A stretch of 64,000 nucleotides of DNA, from contig NZ_JAXHBQ010000001.1 in assembly GCF_042466115.1 (NCBI RefSeq), forward strand, positions 1,798,001 to 1,862,000, read 5' to 3'. The translations under genes and the position numbers were made by a program. A model generated the notes under the pieces. It searched no databases. It was not told the origin of the DNA and worked only from the letters and a program-made list of their open reading frames with translations. The stretch's first letter is position 1. Every line of letters begins with the position of its first letter. Below are positions 43,634-51,375 of this stretch, piece after piece. Source of the DNA: SW4 sp042466115. Its GTDB lineage: Bacteria; Pseudomonadota; Alphaproteobacteria; Rhodobacterales; Rhodobacteraceae.

Positions 43634-46077
43634 GCCCTGATCCTTTCATTCGCAGGGTCCCAAAGCGGCTGATCTTCCTGCACAACCGCGCGGCACGCCT
43701 CGCCGAATATGTTGACTTGTAGTTCCATGCCTGCCACGGCCAGATCAGCCCGCACCATGCCCAGCGCGATGGATGCGCCAACACGGTGGCCATAGGCGCC
43801 TGACGTGGTTTCGCCCACAACTTCACCATCATGCCAAAGGGTCGACATATAGGGCGCGTCGCAATCGCCGGCATCAACGATCAGCGTCACAAACCGTTTC
43901 GCCACGCCGCGCTGGTGTTCGGCCATGATGGCCGCCTTGCCGGGAAAATCCTGCGGCTTGTCCAGCTTGATGAACCGGTCCAGCCCGCCTTCAAGCAGGG
44001 AATAGTCCGTCGACAAGTCACCCTTCCACGCGCGATAGCCCTTTTCGATCCGCAAGGAGTTCAGCGCGTACATACCGAACGGTTTCGCCCCCGCAGCCGT
44101 CAGCGCATCCCACATCGCGGGTGCATCATCGGGCGCACAGTGAATTTCCCAGCCCAATTCACCGGCAAAGGACACACGCAAAAGGGCAGCATCTTTGCCT
44201 GCGACCTTGCCGTCATGGCTAGTTGTCAGCCACCCTTGCGTCAGGTCATGATCCGTCAGTGGCCCTAGGATAGCGCGCGCGCGCGGTCCCGTGACCAGCA
44301 GGCACTCCGCGTCCTGCGTATGATCCGTCACGCTGATCCCGTCTGGCGCACCGGCGACCAGCACATCGAAATCATGCCATTGCGCCACCGCAGCAGTGAT
44401 CAACCCCACCTCGTCATCCGAATGCACCATCACCGACATCTCCGTCAGGATGCGGCCACGGTCGTCAGGGAAATAGGCCAGTCCAACCCGCCCCGGTTTG
44501 GGCAGGGCCGAAGCCGTCAGGCGATCCACCCATGCGCGCGCGCCCTTTCCCGCGACCTTGAAGCGCGAAAAGCCGGTGATCGGGATAATCCCGCAGTGAT
44601 CGCGCACCGCCTCGCATTCTTCGCGCACGCGGTCCTCCCACGGGCCTTTGCGGGTCCATGTGTGGGTTGCCTCCTCGGAAGTATCATCACCGGATTGCGC
44701 GAACCAGTTGGCGCGCTCCCACCCGTTATAGGGGCCAAACACCGCACCTGCATCGGCAAGACGGCTGTGCAACGTGCCTTGTTTCTTGTCGCGCCCCGCG
44801 GGCCATTCATGCTGCGGGAAATGCATGGCGTATTCGTGGCCATACACTTCCATCGCCTTTTTGTTGCAGTAGTCCTGATCCGTGTAATCGGTGTAGCGGC
44901 GCGGATCGCAGGCCCACATGTCCCACTCGGTCTGGCCTTCGATGATCCATTCGGCCATGACCTTGCCCGCGCCGCCCCCTTGGGTAATGCCAAACGTAAA
45001 CACACACGCCTCGTAGGCATTGGGCACACCGGGCATCGGCCCCATCAGCGGCAACCCGTCTGGCGCATAGGGGATCGGGCCGTTGATCACGCGACCAACG
45101 CCAGCGGTGCCCAACAGCGGGACGCGGGCCATTGCATCCTCGATATACCACTCCAGCCGCTCCAGATCGTCGGGATAAAGCTGAAAGCTGAAATCCTCGG
45201 GCATCGGATCGTCCGGCGTCATCCAGTGGCCCTTGCAGTTGCGTTCATAGGGGCCAAGGTTCAGCCCGTTCTTGTCCTGGCGCAGATAGTAGGACGAATC
45301 CACGTCGCGCAGCAGCGGCACCTTGCGGCCCTGTTCCTTGGTCCAGGCGGCCAGTTCGGGGATTTCCTCGGTCAGGAAATACTGGTGGCTCATCGTGGCC
45401 ATGGGAACCGTGCGCCCGCCATAAGGCTTGAACCATTCGCCCACGCGCTGCGCATAATATCCGGCGGCGTTCACCACCTTTTCGCAGCGGATATCACCCT
45501 TGTCCGTATGCACGATCCATTCATCGCCGTCACGGGAAACACCGGTCGCAGGGCAGAACCGTTCAATCCGCGCGCCCAGATTGCGCGCGCCCTTGGCCAA
45601 TGCCTGCGTCAACTGCGCGGGATCAATATCACCATCATCAGGGTCCCAAAGACCGCCTGCCAGATCATGCGTTTCAATGAATGGATAGCGCTCCTTGATG
45701 TCGGACAGGTCCATCATCTCAAGGCTTAGGCCCTGATAATTGCCCATGGATTTCGCGCGTTCGAATTCCATCATCCGGTTCTTGTCATGGGCCAGCCGGA
45801 CCGACCCGGTGACATGGTAATTCATCGGATAATCCACCGCATCCGCCAGCCCCGCATAAAGGCCCAGCGAATAGCGCTGCATATTCATGACCGCCCAGGA
45901 CGTGCTGAACGACGGGCAATTGCCCGCCGCGTGCCACGTGGACCCGGCCGTCAGTTCGTTCTTTTCCAGCAACACGCAATCGGTCCACCCTGCCAGCGCA
46001 AGATGATACAGCGTCGATGTGCCGACGACACCGCCGCCAATGATGACCACACGGGCCGTTGTCGGGAATTCAGCCAT
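43630..46077 (-). CDS. FAD-dependent oxidoreductase with GcvT domain (dimethylglycine/sarcosine dehydrogenase-like), copy 1
   Basis: 815 residues from ATG 46077 (AGGAG upstream); the frame is open further but lacks homology-like sequence there. Same plan as the downstream paralogue: VVIIGGGVVGTSTLYHLALAG, TAGSTWHAAGN (His49, putative covalent FAD site), then a GcvT-type folate domain (VSFAGELGWEIHCAPDD, RIEKGYRAWKGDLS). The two are clearly divergent, so they probably act on different methylamines or successive demethylation steps rather than being a recent duplication. Confidence 0.9.
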   Translation of the reverse strand: MAEFPTTARVVIIGGGVVGTSTLYHLALAGWTDCVLLEKNELTAGSTWHAAGNCPSFSTSWAVMNMQRYSLGLYAGLADAVDYPMNYHVTGSVRLAHDKNRMMEFERAKSMGNYQGLSLEMMDLSDIKERYPFIETHDLAGGLWDPDDGDIDPAQLTQALAKGARNLGARIERFCPATGVSRDGDEWIVHTDKGDIRCEKVVNAAGYYAQRVGEWFKPYGGRTVPMATMSHQYFLTEEIPELAAWTKEQGRKVPLLRDVDSSYYLRQDKNGLNLGPYERNCKGHWMTPDDPMPEDFSFQLYPDDLERLEWYIEDAMARVPLLGTAGVGRVINGPIPYAPDGLPLMGPMPGVPNAYEACVFTFGITQGGGAGKVMAEWIIEGQTEWDMWACDPRRYTDYTDQDYCNKKAMEVYGHEYAMHFPQHEWPAGRDKKQGTLHSRLADAGAVFGPYNGWERANWFAQSGDDTSEEATHTWTRKGPWEDRVREECEAVRDHCGIIPITGFSRFKVAGKGARAWVDRLTASALPKPGRVGLAYFPDDRGRILTEMSVMVHSDDEVGLITAAVAQWHDFDVLVAGAPDGISVTDHTQDAECLLVTGPRARAILGPLTDHDLTQGWLTTSHDGKVAGKDAALLRVSFAGELGWEIHCAPDDAPAMWDALTAAGAKPFGMYALNSLRIEKGYRAWKGDLSTDYSLLEGGLDRFIKLDKPQDFPGKAAIMAEHQRGVAKRFVTLIVDAGDCDAPYMSTLWHDGEVVGETTSGAYGHRVGASIALGMVRADLAVAGMELQVNIFGEACRAVVQEDQPLWDPANERIRA

Positions 46078-46453
46078 TCTCTTGCTCCTCCTGGGGGGTG
46101 CTGTCCGTGATGTCGTAGTAATCGCCCTTGTCGGCGGTAAAGATGTGGCGCTCAAGATGCAGGCCCGTGGGACCATCCAGCGCCCCAAGGGCCACGCCGA
46201 TGTCCGGCTCTCCGTGGCCCTTCCAGAACAGGAACGACCCGCATGTCGGGCAAAATCCGCGCTTGGCCGCATCGCTGGCGGCATACCAGCGCACGTCACC
46301 CGAAACGGTCAGATCGTCATCCATCACCTGCACGGCGGCCCAGTAATGGCCCGACATTTTCCGACACTGTGAACAATGGCAGGCAGCCGGATCACGCGCC
46401 GCGCCTTTGGCGACAAACGTCACATTTCCACACAAACAGGAACCTTGCAGCAT
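46070..46453 (-). CDS. GFA family protein (glutathione-dependent formaldehyde-activating fold)
   Basis: 127 residues. Zinc-ligand Cys pattern: SCLCGNVTF (Cys6, Cys8), ACHCSQCRKMSG (Cys25, Cys27, Cys30) and GFCPTCGSFLFWKG. The fold binds zinc and, in some members, glutathione-formaldehyde adducts. Its place in an operon with two N-demethylating flavoenzymes, which can release formaldehyde, makes a formaldehyde-handling role attractive but unproven. Overlaps the next gene by eight bases. Confidence 0.88.
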   Translation of the reverse strand: MLQGSCLCGNVTFVAKGAARDPAACHCSQCRKMSGHYWAAVQVMDDDLTVSGDVRWYAASDAAKRGFCPTCGSFLFWKGHGEPDIGVALGALDGPTGLHLERHIFTADKGDYYDITDSTPQEEQENG

Positions 46454-46462
46454 GTTGACTCC

Positions 46463-47032
46463 TTAATAGACCGGCGGGGCGATGACCCAGATCGCGACAC
46501 AGGGTTCGTCATATGGATTGATCCAGCGGAACGGCTCGCCGCGCACCCGAAAGCTGTCGCCCCTGGCCAGATGAAACACGCGCCCGTCAATCCAAAGATC
46601 AAGACGGCCGCTGATGATATAGCCGACCTCCTGGGTGGCGCGGGTGACGGGCGCATTGATGTCCGAATGGGGTTCAAAGGTGGAATGCACTACCTCGAAA
46701 TCATCCGTGAGGTCCGGCGACAGCAATTCTTCAACCAGTCCCGCCGTGCGCGACCCGATCGGGCGGCGCGCATTCCGGCGCACGATATAGCCCTGCTCGT
46801 CCACGGGCGCAGCTGACCGGAACAGACTGCTGACGGATACATCTACCGCCGCCGCAATATGGCGCAGATCGGTGATCGATGGTTCGGACAAGTCGCGCTC
46901 CACCTGACTTAGCCACCCAACCGACCGGCCAAGTTGATCCGCCAGTTCCGCCAGCGTCAGCCCGCGTGCGCGACGCAACGCGCGCAGATCAGCACCCAGT
47001 GTGCGTTGGTCGGCAGGAAGATCATGCAGCAT
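46463..47032 (-). CDS. XRE family regulator with C-terminal cupin
   Basis: About 189 residues: helix-turn-helix (LRRARGLTLAELADQLGRSV, about 20-45) and a cupin sensor domain at the C-terminus (GYIISGRLDLWIDGRVFHLA). This is the standard architecture of small-molecule-responsive regulators of amine and C1 catabolism. It is the first gene of the operon (GFA starts 9 bp after it), so it likely controls GFA and both FAD/GcvT genes. ATG 47032; a TTG codon lies one codon earlier. Confidence 0.88.
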   Translation of the reverse strand: MLHDLPADQRTLGADLRALRRARGLTLAELADQLGRSVGWLSQVERDLSEPSITDLRHIAAAVDVSVSSLFRSAAPVDEQGYIVRRNARRPIGSRTAGLVEELLSPDLTDDFEVVHSTFEPHSDINAPVTRATQEVGYIISGRLDLWIDGRVFHLARGDSFRVRGEPFRWINPYDEPCVAIWVIAPPVY

Positions 47033-47101
47033 CAAACGCTCGTGAAAAAATCAGGTCATTTTTCACGCTGCCATGATTCCATGAAATCGCAAAGCAATAT
47101 T

Positions 47102-47554
47102 TCACGGACCGCTGAAAACATCCCGCAAGATTGCCGCCAACGCATCGGCATCCACCTGCGTAAAGGCATCCGGCTGATCACTGTCGATATCAAACACGGC
47201 GATGACCTGCCCGGCGCTGTCAAAAACCGGCAGAACCAGTTCCGACCGCGTGGAATTGGCACAGGCGATATGGCCGGGAAAGGCATCAACATCCGACACC
47301 AACTGCACCTGCCCCGTGCGCGCCGCCGCACCACAAACCCCGCGGGAAAACGGAATCTGCAAGCAACCGTGCCCGCCTTGGTAGGGGCCGATTTTCAACA
47401 TCTGCGGCCCCGTCACACGATAAAACCCGGTCCAGTCAAAGCGTGCATCGCTGTGATGCACCTCGCAGGTCACTGTCGCCATCAAGGCAACCGGATCGTC
47501 CTCGCCCTCGGTCAGGCTGGCGATGGTTTTGGACAGTGTCGCGTAATCAGGCAT
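47102..47554 (-). CDS. msrC: Free methionine-(R)-sulfoxide reductase (GAF domain)
   Basis: 150 residues, a single GAF domain. The three catalytic cysteines are present with fRMsr spacing: Cys64 (GHGCLQIPFSRG), Cys74 (GVCGAAA) and Cys98 (GHIACANSTRSELVLP). Reduces free Met-R-sulfoxide. ATG 47554 is chosen because the domain starts there; the open frame continues upstream through a region with RNA-like structure. Confidence 0.92.
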   Translation of the reverse strand: MPDYATLSKTIASLTEGEDDPVALMATVTCEVHHSDARFDWTGFYRVTGPQMLKIGPYQGGHGCLQIPFSRGVCGAAARTGQVQLVSDVDAFPGHIACANSTRSELVLPVFDSAGQVIAVFDIDSDQPDAFTQVDADALAAILRDVFSGP

Positions 47555-47631
47555 GGGCTTAACCTTTGACGGGTTTGGGATTCCGAATTTTTTTGAACAC
47601 AAGACGGGCAAAGGCGCAATTGAAACGAATA

Positions 47632-47770
47632 GCCACAAAAGCGCCACGACTCGATCACACAGCCGCCCGAAACCAAGCGCATCCTGTTTCTTGTAGCTGC
47701 ATAGGCTTCTCCCGGCGGCGCGTGAACAGCCCCCACCCAGTGCGGGCCGTCGGGATACTTCCCCTTTTGC
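47632..47770 (-). ncRNA. ssrS: Candidate 6S RNA (SsrS)
   Basis: Read on the minus strand, this gap contains GGGAGAAGCCUAUGCAGC (about 47696-47713), resembling the conserved 6S segment (GAGAAGCCU...CUGC in E. coli), preceded by a GCGCCGCC strand that can pair with the downstream GGGCGGC. The ends can close: GCAAAAG (47764-47770) with CUUUUGU. A separate 7-bp hairpin (GCGATCC/GGATCGC) lies just upstream. Length and layout fit, but I cannot score it against a covariance model; boundaries are approximate. Confidence 0.45.
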
Positions 47771-47808
47771 GATCCCACGCATAGGATCGCCAGAAAACAG
47801 GGGGCTAT

Positions 47809-49383
47809 ATGCGCAATTTCCAACAACCCGGACGATCCGCCGTTTTTGCCAGCAATGGCATGTGCGCCACGTCTCATCCGCTGGCAGCCAAGGTTGCCGT
47901 GCAAATCCTTGAAGCAGGCGGCAACGCGATGGATGCCGCGATTGCGGGCGCGGTCTTGCTGGGAATATGCGAGCCGCAATCAACGGGCATCGGCGGCGAC
48001 TGCTTTGCGCTGATTTCCCCACCTGACAGTGACGACATTATCGCGATGAACGGATCGGGCCGTGCACCTTCGGGCTATGATGCGGATGCCTTACGCGCGG
48101 CAGGTCATACCACTGTCCCACTCTATGATGTGGCCGCCGTTACCTTGCCCGGCGCGGTCGATGCAATCTGCCGCCTGTCCAAGGATTGGGGGCGGATCGG
48201 GCTGGCCTCGGCGCTCGCCCCCGCGATCTATTATGCAGAATCAGGCGTGCCAATCGCGCCTCGTGTTGCGCGTGATTATGCCCAAGAACACAGCGTGTTG
48301 CAGGGCGTGGCCAAGGACGCTTACCTTTGGAACGGCAAGCCGCCAAGCAGCGGCCAAGTGTTCCGCGCGCCCATGCAAGCCGAGGTTTTGCGCCGTGTCG
48401 CCACCGAGGGGCGTGCCGGGTTTTACGAAGGCGAAGTGGCCGAGGATCTGGTGAAATCGCTTCAGGCCATGGGCAGTAGCCACACGCTGGATGATTTTGC
48501 AAACGTGGCTTGCGATTACACAACACCCGTCAGTGGCGGCTACGCAGGGCTCGAACTGGTTGAACACCCGCCAAACGGCCAAGGTGCCACCGCGATCCTG
48601 ATCCTGAATATCCTGTCACAGTTTGATCTGGCGGCAATGGACCCGCTGGGTAGCCAGCGCCTGCATATCGAGGCCGAAGCGACCAAGCTTGCCTATGACG
48701 CGCGCAACCGCTTTATCGCCGACCCCGATCACACCACCCGCGTCGATCACCTGCTGTCGATGGACACGGCCAAATCACTAGCCGCCCTGATTGATCCCAA
48801 ACGCGCCCTTGCTGGCGACCTAAAGGGGGCCGAGGCCGTGCACAAAGACACCGTCTATATCACCGTCGTCGATCGTGATCGCATGGCCGTGTCCTTCATC
48901 TATTCGATCTTTCACAGCTTCGGGTCGGGGCTGGCCAGCGACAAATTCGGCATCCTGTTCCAGAACCGTGGCGCAGGCTTCACCCTTGAAAAGGGCCACC
49001 CGAACGAGGCGGGCGCGGGCAAGCGCCCGATGCACACCATTATTCCTGGAATACTGCGCAAAGACGGGCAAACAATCATGCCGTTTGGCGTCATGGGCGG
49101 GGCCTATCAGTCAACCGGCCACGCACGGTTCGTCAGCAACATCACCAATTTCGGAATGGACCTGCAGGCCGCGATTGATGCGCCGCGCGCGTTTGCCGAT
49201 GGTGATGTGTTGAATGTCGAAACCGGATACGGGGATAACGTGATGCAGGAACTGGCCGATCTTGGTCACAACGTGCAGCGGCCCGCAGGCCCGATTGGCG
49301 GCGCGCAGGCGATCCGGATTCACGATGATGTTCTGGAAGGCGCCAGTGATCCGCGCAAGGATGGCTGCGCCCTGGGCTATTAA
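47809..49383 (+). CDS. ggt: Gamma-glutamyltransferase family protein
   Basis: 524 residues. The Ntn-hydrolase fold runs from HPLAAKVAVQILEAGGNAMDAAIA to the C-terminus. The autocleavage/catalytic Thr lies in HKDTVYITVVDRDRMAVSF near residue 348; the oxyanion region is EKGHPNEAGAGKRPMHTIIP. No signal peptide is visible, so it is probably cytoplasmic, unlike the E. coli enzyme. Substrates may be gamma-glutamyl amides rather than glutathione. Ends with a four-base overlap with hspQ. Confidence 0.88.
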   Translation: MRNFQQPGRSAVFASNGMCATSHPLAAKVAVQILEAGGNAMDAAIAGAVLLGICEPQSTGIGGDCFALISPPDSDDIIAMNGSGRAPSGYDADALRAAGHTTVPLYDVAAVTLPGAVDAICRLSKDWGRIGLASALAPAIYYAESGVPIAPRVARDYAQEHSVLQGVAKDAYLWNGKPPSSGQVFRAPMQAEVLRRVATEGRAGFYEGEVAEDLVKSLQAMGSSHTLDDFANVACDYTTPVSGGYAGLELVEHPPNGQGATAILILNILSQFDLAAMDPLGSQRLHIEAEATKLAYDARNRFIADPDHTTRVDHLLSMDTAKSLAALIDPKRALAGDLKGAEAVHKDTVYITVVDRDRMAVSFIYSIFHSFGSGLASDKFGILFQNRGAGFTLEKGHPNEAGAGKRPMHTIIPGILRKDGQTIMPFGVMGGAYQSTGHARFVSNITNFGMDLQAAIDAPRAFADGDVLNVETGYGDNVMQELADLGHNVQRPAGPIGGAQAIRIHDDVLEGASDPRKDGCALGY

Positions 49384-49706
49384 TTCAACTGGAACTGCAG
49401 CGGATAGCCGCCGTCTTCAAACGGGCCGAACAGATCGTCCAGATCGGGGTGATCTACGGGTTCGCCGGAATAATCGGCAACAAGGTTCTGTTCGGACACA
49501 TAGGCCACGTAATAAGACTGATCATTCTCGGCGAGCAGGTGATAGAACGGCTGATCTTTTTCAGGGCGCGCTTCTTCGGGGATGGCCTCGTACCATTCGT
49601 CGGTGTTTGCAAACATCGCGTCCACGTCAAACACCACCCCGCGAAAGGGGTGCTTGCGATGGCGGACAACCTGCCCAAGATGATATTTCGCGCGCGATTT
49701 CAGCAT
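49380..49706 (-). CDS. hspQ: Heat shock protein HspQ
   Basis: 108 residues, the family length: AKYHLGQVVRHRKHPFRGVVFDVD at the N-terminus, PEKDQPFYHLLAENDQSYYVAYVSEQNL in the middle. HspQ influences Lon proteolysis in enterobacteria. ATG 49706 is chosen because the conserved domain begins there; the frame is open 30 codons more. Convergent with ggt. Confidence 0.92.
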   Translation of the reverse strand: MLKSRAKYHLGQVVRHRKHPFRGVVFDVDAMFANTDEWYEAIPEEARPEKDQPFYHLLAENDQSYYVAYVSEQNLVADYSGEPVDHPDLDDLFGPFEDGGYPLQFQLN

Positions 49707-49905
49707 TAGATACAGCTCCCGTCCCGTTACTAGACGTTTGAACCGTCCCCTGTCCACGCCCGCGCGGTGTATTTCCGGGAAACAGTCTGTGAACACAACC
49801 CCAACAGTGCGCCAATCATCGCGCGCATGTTATGACAACCCTGTTTCCAGACAGCTTTTGTTCAGCTAGAATACGCGTAATAAAAACAAAACAAGCGAGA
49901 GGCAG

Positions 49906-50490
49906 ATGAGCAAACTCTTTCGCGCGATGATACTACTGGTCTTGGTGGCTGGCTGCGGCAGCAGGGAATTCTCTGCCCCGCGCGAGATCGATAACGCCTG
50001 TAGTATCGTGCGCCAGCATCCCGATTACTTGCGCGCATTCCGCGCGACAGAACGCAATTGGGGCGTGCCGATCCCCACCCTGATGGCCATGATCTATCAA
50101 GAGAGCAAATTCATCGGCAATAACCGTCCGCCACACCAATATGCGCTGGGTGTGATCCCGACGGGGCGGCAATCCTCGGCCTATGGATACTCCCAAGCGC
50201 TTGACGGCACATGGGAAGAATACCAGCGCCAGCATGGCGGGCGCAGTTCGCGCCGCGATGATATCGGTGATGCGACCGATTTCATGGGTTGGTATATGGC
50301 GCAAACGGTCACGGAAACCGGCGTGCCCCTTTCCGATACGCGCAACCAATACCTCGCCTATCACGAAGGGCGCACGGGCTATAACCGCGGGTCTTACAAC
50401 AGCAAGGCATGGCTAGTGCGGATCGCTGGCGAAGTCGCCGACCGCGCCGTGATGTATGACGCGCAACTGCGCAGCTGCAACCGCCGCTAG
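49906..50490 (+). CDS. Lipoprotein lytic transglycosylase (SLT fold)
   Basis: 194 residues with a lipoprotein signal (LVLVAGC, Cys17). The catalytic Glu66 lies in MAMIYQESKFI; following SLT elements are YGYSQALDGTWEEY and YLAYHEGRTGY. Cleaves peptidoglycan glycan strands from the inner face of the outer membrane. Followed by its own terminator. Confidence 0.9.
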   Translation: MSKLFRAMILLVLVAGCGSREFSAPREIDNACSIVRQHPDYLRAFRATERNWGVPIPTLMAMIYQESKFIGNNRPPHQYALGVIPTGRQSSAYGYSQALDGTWEEYQRQHGGRSSRRDDIGDATDFMGWYMAQTVTETGVPLSDTRNQYLAYHEGRTGYNRGSYNSKAWLVRIAGEVADRAVMYDAQLRSCNRR

Positions 50491-50506
50491 GGTTCGGAGA
50501 ATGCGA

Positions 50507-50537
50507 AAAGGGGCGTCCGGTCGGGCGCCCCTTTCTT
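50507..50537 (+). terminator. Rho-independent terminator of the transglycosylase gene
   Basis: AAAGGGGCG (50507-50515) pairs with CGCCCCTTT (50526-50534), followed by CTTG. Confidence 0.8.
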
Positions 50538-50606
50538 GTTACCACTTATCCGATGAAACCGGTCTAGGCGCGGCTCAAGGTAATCGCACCCCACCTCTGC
50601 GCTTTC

Positions 50607-51215
50607 CTAGTTCTGCCAGGCCCGCATTTCAGCCTGAATGTTGAACAGGATGTCACGGATATTGCCGCCTTTGGCCAGATCGCCCAGAATCACCGTTGTC
50701 TGGCCACCCACATCATCCGTGATCACCCACTGGCGCAATTCAACCGGATCACCGGTGAACACCAGCTGGATATTGCCGTATTCGGGGTGATCGGGGTCTT
50801 GGGCGGTCACGGTCGTGGTCGTGCCGTCACTGGTGTGGCCCGTCACCATGCTTGCGCGGGTCAGATCGACGTTGCGTGCCAGAATAATATTCAATGGCGT
50901 CTGATTGAGCGGATACCGGTCCGGCCCGTCATTCGAGCGCGCATCGAAAATCGCAACCTGACCGCCGCCAGCCACAACCAGCGACTGTTCGGGCGGCGCA
51001 TATTCAAACCGCACCCGTCCGGGGCGCTTGATATAGATCGTGCCCGTCGAAATCGTGCCGTCCCCGTTGATCTGGGTGAACTCGCCCGTCGCCGTCTGCA
51101 ACTGGTTGAGATACTGCGAGATCGCCCCCAGCGACAACTGCTGCGCTTGGGACGGTGCGGCAAGTGCGGCCAATCCAAGCGGCACAAGCAAGAAAAGAAG
51201 GCGTAACTGTTTCAT
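50607..51215 (-). CDS. lolA: Outer-membrane lipoprotein carrier protein LolA
   Basis: 202 residues with a Sec signal (PSQAQ end, about residue 25). The LolA beta-half-barrel is shown by LQTATGEFTQINGDGTISTG, GRVRFEYAPPEQSLVVAGG and the LRQWVITDDVGGQTTVIL-type strands. Periplasmic chaperone carrying lipoproteins from LolCDE to LolB. 160 bp downstream of ftsK, separated by a terminator. Confidence 0.93.
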   Translation of the reverse strand: MKQLRLLFLLVPLGLAALAAPSQAQQLSLGAISQYLNQLQTATGEFTQINGDGTISTGTIYIKRPGRVRFEYAPPEQSLVVAGGGQVAIFDARSNDGPDRYPLNQTPLNIILARNVDLTRASMVTGHTSDGTTTTVTAQDPDHPEYGNIQLVFTGDPVELRQWVITDDVGGQTTVILGDLAKGGNIRDILFNIQAEMRAWQN

Positions 51216-51338
51216 AGACCCTACCTAAGTCGTTCGGGGCATCATTGCATCCCATCAGATAGGGGGAAAGATGGCGCATTACCCCCCGCTAGGCGATATC
51301 ACGCCGGATGTTATGGGATAGCGATGGGTGCACGCGCC

Positions 51339-51364
51339 GAAAAACGGGGCCGCAGTGGCCCCGT
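51339..51364 (-). terminator. Rho-independent terminator of ftsK
   Basis: On the minus strand ACGGGGCC pairs with GGCCCCGT around five bases, followed by TTTTTCG. Confidence 0.82.
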
Positions 51365-51375
51365 CCTCTGAACGC

